A stretch of DNA of 64,000 nt from Actinomadura rudentiformis (GCF_008923185.1 NZ_WBMT01000028.1:62001-126000); one strand, 5' to 3'. Shown: positions 50,748 through 60,216, counted from the stretch's first letter. Made by a program: numbers and translations. Notes: generated by a model from the letters alone, not told the origin.

Positions 50748-52193
50748 GTGAACCTGCGCTACGACACCTTCTACATCGGCGGTGAATGGGTCCGCCCCAC
50801 CTCCGCCCGGACGATCAACCCCGTCAACGCCAGCACGGAGGAGCCCCTCGGGCATGTGCCCGAGGGCACCGAGTCCGACATCGATCGCGCGGTCGCCGCC
50901 GCCCGCGCCGCCTTCGACGACCCGACCGGCTGGGCAAGCTGGGAACCCGCGCGGCGGGCCGAGGTGATGGAGCGCCTCGCCGACGCCATCGACAAGCGGG
51001 CCGACGGCTTCGTCGAACGGGTCAGCGCCCAGAACGGGATGCCCGTAGCCGTCGCCCGCCAGCTGGAGGCCGGATACCCGAGCGCCGTGCTGCGCTTCTA
51101 CGTGGCGCAGGCCCGCGGGCTGGCGGTGACGGAGACGCGAGACGGGCTGTTCGGCGGTTCGATCGAGGTCCGAAAAGTACCGGTGGGCGTGGTCGCCGCG
51201 ATCGTGCCGTGGAACTTCCCGCAAGCCCTGACCATGTTCAAGATCGCCCCCGCGATGGCGACCGGCTGCACCCTGGTGATCAAGCCGTCCCCGGAGACCG
51301 TGCTGGACTCCTACCTGCTGGCCGAGGCCATCGAGGAGGCCGGAGTCCCGGCCGGCGTGATCAACATCGTCCCGGCCGGCCGCGAGGTCGGCGCCTACCT
51401 GGTTTCCCACCCGGCCGTCGACAAGGTCGCCTTCACCGGCTCCACGGCCGCCGGCCGGGCCATCGGCGAGACCTGCGGCCGGCTGCTGCGCCCGGTCACC
51501 CTCGAACTGGGCGGCAAGTCGGCTGCGATCGTCCTCGACGACGCCGACCTGGACCTGTCGAAGATCGGCGAGGGCCTGTTCACCTCCACCCTCCTCAACA
51601 ACGGCCAGACGTGCTTCCTCGGCACCCGCGTCCTCGCCCCCCGCAGCCGGTACACCGAGGTCGTCGACGCCTTCACCGCATTCGCCGGCTCCCTCACCGT
51701 CGGCGACGCGAGCGACCCCGCGACGCAGATCGGCCCGATGGCCACCGCCCGCCAGCGCGAGCGCGTGGAGTCGTACCTCGCCAAGGGACGCGCCGAGGGT
51801 GCCCGCCTCACCACCGGTGGGAGCCGCCCTGAGGGCCTAGACCGGGGCTGGTTCGTACAGCCGACGGTCTTCGCCGATGTCGACAACTCCTCTGTCATCG
51901 CCCAGGAGGAGATCTTCGGCCCGGTCCTGTCCCTCATCCCGTACGACGACATGGACCACGCCGTCCGCCTCGCCAACGACTCCGACTTCGGCCTCGGCGG
52001 CACGGTGTGGACGTCCGACCCCGACCGCGGCGCGGCCGTCGCCCACCGGGTCCGCACCGGCACCATCGGCGTCAACCGCTACATCCCCGACCCAGCCGCC
52101 CCCTTCGGCGGCGTCAAGGCAAGCGGCCTAGGCCGCGAGCTGGGCCCAGAGGGCCTGGCTGGCTACCAGCAGACCCAGACCATCTACCTGTGA
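50748..52193 (+). CDS. aldehyde dehydrogenase
   Basis: A 481-residue NAD(P)-dependent enzyme. It has the fold landmarks VPWNFPQALTMFKIAPAMAT, the coenzyme loop FTGSTAAGRAIGE, the general base in TLELGGKSA (Glu about 252) and the nucleophilic cysteine in NNGQTCFLGTR (about 286). EEIFGPVLSLIPYD and PFGGVKASGLGRELG follow near the end. GTG 50748 has AGGAG seven bases upstream. With the alcohol dehydrogenase upstream it would oxidise the intermediate aldehyde. A perfect 15-bp hairpin ends the unit 122 bases after the stop. Confidence 0.95.
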   Translation: MNLRYDTFYIGGEWVRPTSARTINPVNASTEEPLGHVPEGTESDIDRAVAAARAAFDDPTGWASWEPARRAEVMERLADAIDKRADGFVERVSAQNGMPVAVARQLEAGYPSAVLRFYVAQARGLAVTETRDGLFGGSIEVRKVPVGVVAAIVPWNFPQALTMFKIAPAMATGCTLVIKPSPETVLDSYLLAEAIEEAGVPAGVINIVPAGREVGAYLVSHPAVDKVAFTGSTAAGRAIGETCGRLLRPVTLELGGKSAAIVLDDADLDLSKIGEGLFTSTLLNNGQTCFLGTRVLAPRSRYTEVVDAFTAFAGSLTVGDASDPATQIGPMATARQRERVESYLAKGRAEGARLTTGGSRPEGLDRGWFVQPTVFADVDNSSVIAQEEIFGPVLSLIPYDDMDHAVRLANDSDFGLGGTVWTSDPDRGAAVAHRVRTGTIGVNRYIPDPAAPFGGVKASGLGRELGPEGLAGYQQTQTIYL

Positions 52194-52314
52194 CCCGCCT
52201 GCCCGTCACCCCGGCACCAAGCCGCAAACCGCCGCAGTGCCGGGGTGATCCCGAGCCGCGTGAGGCCGCTGGCCGAGCAGACCACCTTCGCGGCCAAACG
52301 GCCTCCAGAGACCC

Positions 52315-52353
52315 GTCAGGTGCCTGATCCACTCCCTTGATCAGGCACCTGAC
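52315..52353 (+). terminator. terminator hairpin after the aldehyde dehydrogenase
   Basis: The arms GTCAGGTGCCTGATC and their exact complement surround a nine-base loop. Confidence 0.75.
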
Positions 52354-52447
52354 TGGTACTTCCATGTCGGGGTGGCGGTGCGTTCGCGCAGGACATAGGA
52401 AACGTACGTCTTGGGACATAGGAGCTCTGGGACGTCAGTGTCTGGCA

Positions 52448-52708
52448 GTGTCCCATGCCAGATTTGTGATCACAGCGCAGGTTATTGAAGGCCGGTCCCT
52501 GCCAGGCCCGCGGGCACTTCCCAGCGATGACGCCGCGGTCAATCGGTTGTGACAGGCCATCACCAACTTCGAGGACAGACGCGCCCGTGAACGCGCCGCT
52601 CGAGCCGACGCCACGGCGTCCGCACCGGGCCTCATCGAGGGCACAAACCTACGGCCGCCCAAAGCCCTCAAAGAGCTCGCCCAGGCATACCCGGGCCGCA
52701 TCAGGTAA
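52448..52708 (+). pseudogene. remnant of a transposase-like gene
   Basis: One frame runs from GTG 52448 to TAA 52708 and is broken only by TGA at 52550. It begins VSHARFVITAQVIEGRS, which resembles the N-terminus of some IS481-type transposases/integrases. It continues after the stop as QAITNFEDRRARERAARADA, then GLIEGTNLRPPKALKELAQA and YPGRIR, with no transposase catalytic region. It could instead be a different small protein. No terminal inverted repeats are seen. Confidence 0.4.
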
Positions 52709-53171
52709 AACGATCAAGCACAACACGAGCTCATCTTTCACGCCACGCGTTGCAAGCTTCGCCAAGTGAGCGGCTCCGGCGAGCTTCCCCCGTTCCACAT
52801 CCACGAGTCCGTGAAAACCGGGGCAACATCAGTGGCCGTGCTACGGGAACCTTCACTTGCTCGTCCGTGGTGCTGGCTCAAGTTAATGCTGAGTCCGCAC
52901 TCTCCGCCGTGCACCCGGCTGATCGTGTGGGTGGCCAGGGGGTGCGCCTTCAGACATGGACGTGGGAACTCGATGACCGATCTGTGCCGCGTTAGGCCGA
53001 TGATTCCAAAGTTCCCCATGAGGCTTGGCTGTCATGTGGAGTTTACTGGCCACAGGATTACCTCTAATCGACTCAAACCCCGTACGGTCCCTTGGCTGAC
53101 CCGGGAGACTGCCTTCACATTGTGGATGGCCGCCGAGGGATCGGCAGCCCCGACTCCTCCGGCAGGACTCC
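52709..53171. other. 463-base region without a gene
   Basis: GC content falls here and stays lower through the next two genes. I see no coding sequence or repeat. The promoter for the kinase-like/STAND pair probably lies within it. Confidence 0.4.
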
Positions 53172-54116
53172 TTGGGTGATGACTGGCGTGCTGTGGCCGC
53201 GATCCATTACGGCGTGAGTGGCGCGCACTGCGAGTTCCGCGATCATCACAGTCGGCACTATTTCTTGCGGGCTGCGGGTCAGGGGTGTTTGGTGCTGTCG
53301 AAGGTTCGCAAGGACAGCTCCCGTCCACCGTTCGAGCTGCAGTTCAACGTGCTGTTTGAGCTCCGAGGACGCGGTGTGGATAGCGTTAGGCCCCCCATCC
53401 GGACGAGGGGCGGAGACTGCTATGTCATCGATGAGGACCACTTTTGGTTCATGCGCCGCTTCAACCATCATGAGCCGGTACAGTTCTGGGCCTGCTCGGC
53501 CTTGGCCGGCGCCTCGGCACGGGCGCTGGCCAAGATTCACCTGGCCATGGATGAGCCAGGCATGTGCACGCCGTACTTCGAGCCCGATCTCCTGGCGCCG
53601 TATCATCGATCTGCGCGCGGGTTTGTCCGCAGTCTCGGTGAATTGTTCGACGCGTTCGACGATGCAGGACTCGAGCCTTCGGATCGGCGATTGCTGGCGG
53701 TCAGCGTCGAGGCATTGATGGATGAGGCTGACCTGGTTCTCGGTCGATCCGACGGCCTGTACGGAATGACTCATCATGACTACCGACCGGAGAACCTGCT
53801 GGTTCGCAACGGCCGCATTGTTGAGATCATCGACTGGGATCGGGCATACGACGACCATCAGTTGTATGACGTTGCCTATGGGGCCCTGCAGTTCGGCGGC
53901 CGCCAAGGGCTATGGGGGAGTGCGATGCTCTCGCTTGCTGTTCAGTTCGTCGATGACTACCTCGATGCCAGATCTCGTCCGGACCTGCGCGATGACGTAC
54001 TCGGCTGGTGGCTTCGGTTCGTCGTCGTCAAGCGGCTGCTATTGAAAAGCACTCATACGGCCGAGCGGATCAACCTCTTGCGGCGACTGTCAGACGAGCC
54101 TGCCCTGATCGGTTAG
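53172..54116 (+). CDS. APH-family phosphotransferase (kinase-like)
   Basis: A 314-residue protein of the aminoglycoside-phosphotransferase/choline kinase fold. The catalytic loop is MTHHDYRPENLLVRNG (HxDxxxxN pattern with Asp and Asn) and the metal-binding DxD-type strand is VEIIDWDRAYDD. An N-lobe with FLRAAGQGCLVLSKVRK precedes, and the region between is helical (ASARALAKIHLAMDE). Such enzymes phosphorylate small molecules or, rarely, proteins. TTG 53172 with AGGA four bases upstream is the apparent start but is uncertain. It precedes the STAND gene by 57 bases and shares its lower GC content, so the pair was probably acquired together. Confidence 0.82.
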   Translation: MGDDWRAVAAIHYGVSGAHCEFRDHHSRHYFLRAAGQGCLVLSKVRKDSSRPPFELQFNVLFELRGRGVDSVRPPIRTRGGDCYVIDEDHFWFMRRFNHHEPVQFWACSALAGASARALAKIHLAMDEPGMCTPYFEPDLLAPYHRSARGFVRSLGELFDAFDDAGLEPSDRRLLAVSVEALMDEADLVLGRSDGLYGMTHHDYRPENLLVRNGRIVEIIDWDRAYDDHQLYDVAYGALQFGGRQGLWGSAMLSLAVQFVDDYLDARSRPDLRDDVLGWWLRFVVVKRLLLKSTHTAERINLLRRLSDEPALIG

Positions 54117-54173
54117 CGACACCGATACCCGGGCATACCGCTACTGGGTGGGGCTGCCTGTGAGAGCCATGAC

Positions 54174-56804
54174 GTGGAGACGACCGTGGGAAGCAGCTAC
54201 CCGACCCCGCCTTCAGGTATGGGGGCGACCTTCAGCGGATCCATCGGGTTCGGCGGGGATGCTGTCCAGGGAGACAAGATCGTCGTTGCCCCGGCGGCCA
54301 AGCTGATACGGCCAGAGCAGTTGCCGCACGCCGATCCGAACTTTGTCGGCAGGACAGGCCTCCTGGAGAGATTGGAGTGCTTACTGGAGGAGTCGCGACA
54401 GATCGGTGTTGGTCTCGTCGTGGCACTGCACGGCATGCCCGGGGTCGGTAAGACATCACTTGCCGTGCACTGGGCGCACAGGCTGAAGCTGACCTTCTCT
54501 GAAGGGCATCTGTTTCTGAACCTCAGGGGCTATTACGAGAGCTCCCCGTTAACCTCAGGTTCGGCTTTGGGGCAACTGCTTCGTACTCTTGGCGTCGACC
54601 CAAAGGCTGTTCCCACGGATGAGGCTGAGCAGGAAGCCTTGTTCCGCTCGCTGACTGCGGGCCGGAGAATGGTGATCCTTCTGGACAATGCCACTAGTTC
54701 TGACCAGGTGCGCCCGCTGTTGCCCGGCCATCCATCATGCGTCACGATTGTGACCAGTAGGCGGATGCTGACTGGTCTCGTAGCTCATGACGGGGCCAGG
54801 CCTATGGCTGTCGAGCTTTTCTCACCAGCCGAAGTATATGCCCTGATGTGCACAACGCTGGGTGATCGAAGGGTCAATCGCGAGCGAGCAGCCAGCGCGG
54901 ACCTCGGTGGACGCTGTGCATTTCTTCCGCTGGCCCTGAGTATCGCCATTGCCGGCCTCGACATGCGGCCGGATAAGACGATTTCCTCGGTCGTGCGAGG
55001 CCTGAGCAAGGGAAATCGCCTGTCTCGCCTTAGACTTGACGATGACCCGCACAACGCGGTACGAGTGGCCTTCGAGCGATCTTACCGAGACTTGACGCCA
55101 GCGCTGAGTCAAGCCTTCCGACGGCTTTGCCTGATCGAGGGACCGACCTTTACCTCGGATTGTGCCTCGGCCCTGCTGGAAGTCAGCGAGTCGGAAGCGG
55201 AGAACATGCTCGGAGCTCTTGAGCAGGAGCATCTAATCGAGGTGATCGAGTCCAGACGATTTAGGATCCACGACCTGATTTATGATTTCGGGCGCGAACG
55301 GTTGACTGAGGACGATGATGCGGTGTGTCAGGCCGCCGTTCGACGGCTTCTTCTGCATCGCCTGGCTACTGCGCAGGATCGGGCTGCAGGGCTTGATGAC
55401 TCAGCAGATTGGTTTGAAACAGAACGGCACAACTTGCAGGCCGCATTCCATCAGGCTGCCGCCGCTTCGCAGGAGCGAGTTGCGTGTCAGTTGGCAGCAA
55501 CGTTGCATAAATTTCTTCAGCTGAAGCGGTATGTCCTGGACGACATCACTATCCACGAAAAGGGGCTTCATGTCGCCGAGGGGCTCGGCGACGAGTATCT
55601 GCGCTTCCGAATGATGCTCAATCTGTCGCAGGCTCATCTTCAACTGGGTGACTTTGACAAGGCTGCGCAGTACGTCCGCCGATCACTGACCTTGCGTGAC
55701 AGAGATGCGGAGGCATTGCGCACTTTGGCGCTCGTTCATTATGACCTCCATGACTATGAAGCGGCGCTTGAATCCGCCAGCCAAAGTCTTGAGATCTGCC
55801 GCGCGAACGGCGATCGAGTGGGAATGGGTCAGACCCTTTGCTGTATGAGCCGGACTTACTGGCGCCAGGGCGACCTGCGGAGCGCTGAGGAGATGGCGAT
55901 GGAGGCGCTAAGCATCCACCGGACGCTTAGAGACAAGAGGAGTGAGGCAGATGCTCTCGACCTCGTCGCGCACATACGTCGGCGCCTTGGCCGCTACGCA
56001 CAGGCTCGCGATTATGCCTACGAGGCACTGTCGATCCGAAAGGAGCTCCAAGATCGGTTTGGAGAGGCTGCTACGTTGGACAATATCGCTCGCAGCCTAC
56101 GTCGGTTGGGCCATCTTGGGAGCGCGCAGCAACACGCCCTCACCTCATTGAAAATCCGCACTAAGATCGTAGACCGTTTGGGTGAGGGAGAATCCCACGA
56201 CACCGTTTCCCGGATCTACCGAGTATGCCAGAAGTCTGACAAGGCACTCGAGCATGTGATGTCGGCGCTGAAGATCCGCCGCGAGGTCGGTGATCGCCGT
56301 GGTGAGGCGGAGACCCTGGAGAATCTTGCGCGGCTCCTCCGCTGGACCGGCCAACTGGATCAAGCCCTCAGCGCAGCGCATCAGAGTCTGCTCATAGTCG
56401 AAGAGATTGCGGACCACTACGGTAAGGCAAGCGCGCTGGACTGTCTTGCGCGTATCCATATCGACATGGGAGACCTGCACGAGGCGCTCCGATGCGCTGA
56501 GGCAGCGATCTCGGTGGGCGGTTCTCTGCAAGATTCCTTTGGGCAGGGGCGTCGCCTGCATAACCGAGCCACGATTTTGCTGCACCTCGGCGAGCCCACT
56601 GTGGCGCTGGCAGACCTTCGCAAGGCGCTTCATATCCAAGAATCCAGTGACGACAGGTTGGGTGAGCTACGTACTCGCGAGAGCCTGGCTCAGGCCTACG
56701 CCGCCTCAGGTGATGAAGCTGGCAGACATCAGGCCGAGGCTGCCGCTGAGCGGCTCCGTTCCGCCATGTACATCGAATTCGAAATATCCGAAGAGAGGGC
56801 TTAG
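54174..56804 (+). CDS. NB-ARC/TPR STAND ATPase
   Basis: An 876-residue signal-transduction ATPase. A Gly-rich head (GATFSGSIGFGGDAVQGDKI) leads to the NB-ARC module: FVGRTGLLERLECLL, Walker A in HGMPGVGKTS (about 86-95), Walker B in GRRMVILLDN (about 163-172), VTSRRMLTGL and FLPLALSIAIAGLD. A winged helix follows at about 300-370, then roughly ten tetratricopeptide repeats (about 455-860, for example ALDLVAHIRRRLGRYAQARD). It is like an AfsR protein without the SARP DNA-binding domain. STAND proteins oligomerise on sensing a trigger and several defend against phage, but no effector domain is obvious here. GTG 54174 is the start. Confidence 0.88.
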   Translation: METTVGSSYPTPPSGMGATFSGSIGFGGDAVQGDKIVVAPAAKLIRPEQLPHADPNFVGRTGLLERLECLLEESRQIGVGLVVALHGMPGVGKTSLAVHWAHRLKLTFSEGHLFLNLRGYYESSPLTSGSALGQLLRTLGVDPKAVPTDEAEQEALFRSLTAGRRMVILLDNATSSDQVRPLLPGHPSCVTIVTSRRMLTGLVAHDGARPMAVELFSPAEVYALMCTTLGDRRVNRERAASADLGGRCAFLPLALSIAIAGLDMRPDKTISSVVRGLSKGNRLSRLRLDDDPHNAVRVAFERSYRDLTPALSQAFRRLCLIEGPTFTSDCASALLEVSESEAENMLGALEQEHLIEVIESRRFRIHDLIYDFGRERLTEDDDAVCQAAVRRLLLHRLATAQDRAAGLDDSADWFETERHNLQAAFHQAAAASQERVACQLAATLHKFLQLKRYVLDDITIHEKGLHVAEGLGDEYLRFRMMLNLSQAHLQLGDFDKAAQYVRRSLTLRDRDAEALRTLALVHYDLHDYEAALESASQSLEICRANGDRVGMGQTLCCMSRTYWRQGDLRSAEEMAMEALSIHRTLRDKRSEADALDLVAHIRRRLGRYAQARDYAYEALSIRKELQDRFGEAATLDNIARSLRRLGHLGSAQQHALTSLKIRTKIVDRLGEGESHDTVSRIYRVCQKSDKALEHVMSALKIRREVGDRRGEAETLENLARLLRWTGQLDQALSAAHQSLLIVEEIADHYGKASALDCLARIHIDMGDLHEALRCAEAAISVGGSLQDSFGQGRRLHNRATILLHLGEPTVALADLRKALHIQESSDDRLGELRTRESLAQAYAASGDEAGRHQAEAAAERLRSAMYIEFEISEERA

Positions 56805-57146
56805 TCTCCGGCAATGGAGTCCTGAGGGGCCGCTCTAGCTTCCTCGGCTGACTTATCCGGTTCGCAGACGGCCGCTTCCCTTGATCGAAAGCGGCCATGA
56901 CGTCCAACCGGCTTGCCGGGGCGTTCGATGTGACACCCGAGCGGTGCCCTTTACGTTCCCCACCGTCTGCCGTTCATGGCGCTGATCAGGGGACGTCTTC
57001 TCGATCGCTGACCAAGGGACCGGCTTGTGCCGTCCGGGCAAGATCGGTGACGCTTGCTCTCGTTCAGTCTAAGGGCGAATGAGGGCCAAACGATCAAAAG
57101 GCGGTTTCCCTGTACTGCGAAAAGGCCTTTGACTTTCTGCAACCTG
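56805..57146. other. gene-free spacer between STAND gene and tRNA fragment
   Basis: There is no gene or repeat. Stretches such as CGCTTTCGATCAAGGGAAGC are unremarkable. The spacer ends at the tRNA-Pro half that marks the element boundary. Confidence 0.4.
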
Positions 57147-57189
57147 TCGGGGTGGCGGGGATTTGAACCCACGACCCCTTCGTCCCGAA
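57147..57189 (-). other. 3' half of tRNA-Pro(CGG): attachment-site core
   Basis: On the minus strand the sequence runs from the anticodon loop TTCGGGA (anticodon CGG) through the 3' anticodon stem and a T-arm GTGGGTTCAAATCCCC to the acceptor strand CACCCCG plus discriminator A. The 5' half of the tRNA is missing on its right side. This is what remains at one end when an element integrates into a tRNA 3' end. The integrase gene begins 160 bases further right. Confidence 0.85.
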
Positions 57190-57349
57190 CCGCAAATCAT
57201 GTCCATTCGGGGACATGCAGGTAAAGGCGATCCGCGTTAAAATCCCAGGTAGTCAGCCTAATCCGCTGTCAGTCATTCACGGACAAGGATGGCCCGTCCG
57301 CCACCGTCCACGGACAAATCACGGACGGATGATCATGGAGGATCGCGCC

Positions 57350-58693
57350 GTGGGATACGCGAAAAAGCGCAAGGGCAACAACGGAAATTACCGCTACACG
57401 GCCTGCTACCTCGACATCAAAGGTCGAATGCGGTCAGCCGGTACATACTCCAACAAAAAGGACGCCGACAAAGCATGGCAACGACAAGAGGTCGAGGTCG
57501 CCAGAGGCCGAACGGGAGACCCCGGCCGCGGAAGACAACACTTCAAGGACTACGTCGAGCAGACCTGGCTCCCGAACCATCAGATCGAGGCCACCGCCCG
57601 TGAGGCCTACACGTACGCGATCTACAGGAACATCATGCCGACGTTCGGCTCGATGCGGATGATCGACATCCTCCCCGAGCACGTCCGCGCTTGGATCACG
57701 GCCCTCAAGAACCAGGGCATGAAGCCGGTGACCATCCGCTACCAAAAGATCATCCTCAGCGCCATCTTCACCACGGCGATGGACGACCAGGTCACCTTCA
57801 TCCACCCCTGCCGCGGAGTACGCACGCCCCCGGTCGTCCGCAAGCCCCTCGAAATCATCACGCCCGAGCAGTTCGACGACGTCTACCACGCACTCCCCGA
57901 GGGAACCTTCCGGCTCCTCGCCGAAACCGAGATCGACAGCGGCCTTCGCTGGGGCGAGCTCAGCGAGCTCCGCGTGAAGGACCTCAACCTCAGAACCCGC
58001 ATCCTCACCGTCAGCCGCACGGTCGTCGAGCTGAACCCGAAGTTCCACCCAGAAGGCCGCCACTTTCTCGTCAAGGACTACCCGAAGGACAAGGAGTACC
58101 GCCGCTTCAAACTCAGCATCCAGATCACCGAGAAACTCGAAGCCCACATCAGCTCGGCGAACCTCACCCGAGACGACCTCCTCTTCCAGATGCCACCCCA
58201 AGACAAGCCCCGAGCCCGCATCACCGAGATCCCAGACCCAGCCACCCTCGGCCGCACGGAACCAAACGAGAAGGGCCGCACCTACAACCACGGCACCCTC
58301 AGCGCGTACACCGCCGGCCGGTGCCGCTGCGACTACTGCCGAGCCGCCTGCACCCTCTACCGAGCCGCCCGCCGAGCGGAGGGCAAGGACAACCCTCGCC
58401 CCCGCCGCGTCCGAGAGACCGACGGCCACATCCCCAACGACTGGTTCCGCCGCAAGATCTGGTACCCCGCCCTGGCCGCCGCCGGCCTCAACTCCAGACC
58501 CACCATGCGCGACCTACGCCACGCCCACGCCTCCTGGCTCCTCAACGGCGGCGCCGACCTCCAGGTCGTCAAAGAACGCCTCGGCCACGCCTCCATCTCC
58601 ACCACAGAGCGCTACCTACACACCCTCCCCGACGCCGACGAAACAGCCCTAGAAGCCCTCGCCAGAACTCGCAACCGCTCAACCACCCGATAG
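57350..58693 (+). CDS. tyrosine recombinase/integrase
   Basis: A 447-residue integrase. The start is GTG 57350 (MGYAKKRKG, the common beginning of this integrase group) because GGAGG lies eight bases upstream; earlier in-frame ATGs lack a site. An AP2-like arm-binding head (about 1-55), a SAM-like core-binding domain (about 60-150) and a catalytic domain with Arg200 in SGLRWGEL, RDLRHAHASW (box II) and Tyr422 in STTERYLH are present. The first His of the HxxR box is Arg. A Cys-rich insertion (AGRCRCDYCRAACTLYRAAR, Cys325/327/330) lies inside the catalytic domain. ACGGACAA-type direct repeats at about 57279-57325 may be arm sites. It follows the tRNA-Pro half, its likely target. Confidence 0.92.
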   Translation: MGYAKKRKGNNGNYRYTACYLDIKGRMRSAGTYSNKKDADKAWQRQEVEVARGRTGDPGRGRQHFKDYVEQTWLPNHQIEATAREAYTYAIYRNIMPTFGSMRMIDILPEHVRAWITALKNQGMKPVTIRYQKIILSAIFTTAMDDQVTFIHPCRGVRTPPVVRKPLEIITPEQFDDVYHALPEGTFRLLAETEIDSGLRWGELSELRVKDLNLRTRILTVSRTVVELNPKFHPEGRHFLVKDYPKDKEYRRFKLSIQITEKLEAHISSANLTRDDLLFQMPPQDKPRARITEIPDPATLGRTEPNEKGRTYNHGTLSAYTAGRCRCDYCRAACTLYRAARRAEGKDNPRPRRVRETDGHIPNDWFRRKIWYPALAAAGLNSRPTMRDLRHAHASWLLNGGADLQVVKERLGHASISTTERYLHTLPDADETALEALARTRNRSTTR

Positions 58694-58707
58694 CCGACTG
58701 GCCCAGT

Positions 58708-58740
58708 CCCCGAAGGACCGGAGAACCCGGCCCTTCGGGG
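58708..58740 (+). terminator. terminator after the integrase gene
   Basis: The arms CCCCGAAGG and CCTTCGGGG lie around a 15-base loop, 15 bases after the stop. The following 304 bases to the methyltransferase hold no gene that I can support. Confidence 0.65.
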
Positions 58741-59044
58741 GCTCGTCCAAAGCTTGCCGACAACAATCCAGCGTCGGCCTTGAAGATGACGAGGCCTTCC
58801 ATGTGCCCGGCGAGTGATCCAGCACCACACCGACACGATCGACGGCTGCCTGGCCCCTCACCCTCATAGCCACACCCGCCACCAATTGCTGTGACGTGGG
58901 GTGATGAGAAGTCGCGAGTGCACAGGACGCCGTCGGTGGCGCACGATACGCTGCGTAGCTGCTGGCGCTGCCGTTGGCTAACGTGGATGATCTCGTAAGG
59001 AACCTGCGGCGGAATCAGGAACGAACGACATACATGGAGATCAA

Positions 59045-60169
59045 GTGCAACCCCGCAAGATCGTGGACTTGTTCGCTGGCCCCGGTGGACTTGATGTGGC
59101 GGCGGAGAAGCTTGATGTCCCGACCGTCGGCCTCGAATGGGAGGCCTCCGCCTGTGAGACACGACGTGAGGCTGGCCTACAGACCATTGAAGATGACGTG
59201 CGCGGCTACGGGCCTACCGACTTCCCCGATGCGAACGTGCTGGCCGGCGGCCCCCCTTGTCAGACGTTCACCGTCGCCGGCACGGGTGTTGGTCGCAAGG
59301 CTCTTGAGGACGTCTTGAGCTTCGTCGAGCGAATGGTGAATCGAGAAGATCGCGATGTGATCGCGAAAGATCTCAACAATCTGAGTGACGAGCGGACCGG
59401 CCTGGTTCTCGAGCCGCTGCGCTGGGCGCTTGAGGCGATCGACCTGTGGAAGATCCCCTACGATGCCATCGTTCTCGAGCAGGTTCCGGCGGTCCTGCCC
59501 GTATGGGAGGCCTACGCGAAGGCATTGCAGGGCGAGGGTTACGCCGTTGATTGCGATGTATTGAGCACGGAGGTGTACGGCGTCCCGCAAACCCGCAAGC
59601 GGGCCGTCCTCATCGCGCGCTTGGGTGCTGAGTCGGTCAGCCTCCCCAGCCCCACTCACCGGACCTATCGCAAGGGCGTGCCGCGGGATGAGGGCAATCC
59701 AAGCCTAGAGCCGTGGGTGACGATGGAGGACGCGCTCGATCGTCCCTACCGGTTCTCCGTGATTTCGAACTACGGCACCGGGGGTGACCCGAAGGATCGT
59801 GGCCGTCGAGCCCACAACGAGCCCTCGGCCACCGTGACCGGAAAGATCTTCCGTAACCGCGTCGTCTCCGATGATGAAGAGGAGCTGCCTCGCTTCACCT
59901 ACTCGGAAGCCGGCCAGCTACAGACCTTCCCGCGGGACTACCCCTGGTCAGGGAAGGACGTGGGTCAGCAGATCGGGAACGCTGTGCCCCCTCGTCTGGC
60001 GATGCACGTTCTTTGTGCGGCATTCGGCTGGTCGCCGCCTACCGATGAGATGCTCAAGAAGCTCGAGACCTGGAGAAGCACAACAACGCCGGCTCCGGGC
60101 GGTAGAGATGACGTGACCGCCAAAGAAGTCGTCTGTCCTAACGGCTCCGGTGCTCGCTGTGCGGTTTAG
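59045..60169 (+). CDS. DNA (cytosine-5) methyltransferase
   Basis: A 374-residue C5 methylase. Motif I is VDLFAGPGGLDVAAEKL, motif IV is LAGGPPCQTFTVAG with the catalytic cysteine, motif VI reads LEQVPAVL (ENV in most relatives, with the catalytic Glu kept), motif VIII is GVPQTRKRAVLIA and motif X is GQQIGNAVPPRLA. The target recognition domain lies between VIII and IX (about 200-285), including a Gly-rich NYGTGGDPKDRG. GTG 59045 has GGAG five bases upstream. It is followed after 47 bases by a Vsr-type nuclease, its usual partner, and lies within the tRNA-linked element. Confidence 0.93.
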   Translation: MQPRKIVDLFAGPGGLDVAAEKLDVPTVGLEWEASACETRREAGLQTIEDDVRGYGPTDFPDANVLAGGPPCQTFTVAGTGVGRKALEDVLSFVERMVNREDRDVIAKDLNNLSDERTGLVLEPLRWALEAIDLWKIPYDAIVLEQVPAVLPVWEAYAKALQGEGYAVDCDVLSTEVYGVPQTRKRAVLIARLGAESVSLPSPTHRTYRKGVPRDEGNPSLEPWVTMEDALDRPYRFSVISNYGTGGDPKDRGRRAHNEPSATVTGKIFRNRVVSDDEEELPRFTYSEAGQLQTFPRDYPWSGKDVGQQIGNAVPPRLAMHVLCAAFGWSPPTDEMLKKLETWRSTTTPAPGGRDDVTAKEVVCPNGSGARCAV

Positions 60170-60216
60170 CCGGTTCGCCTAGGCATGCCTCGCTGGATGG
60201 CCCTACGGTGGGATCC

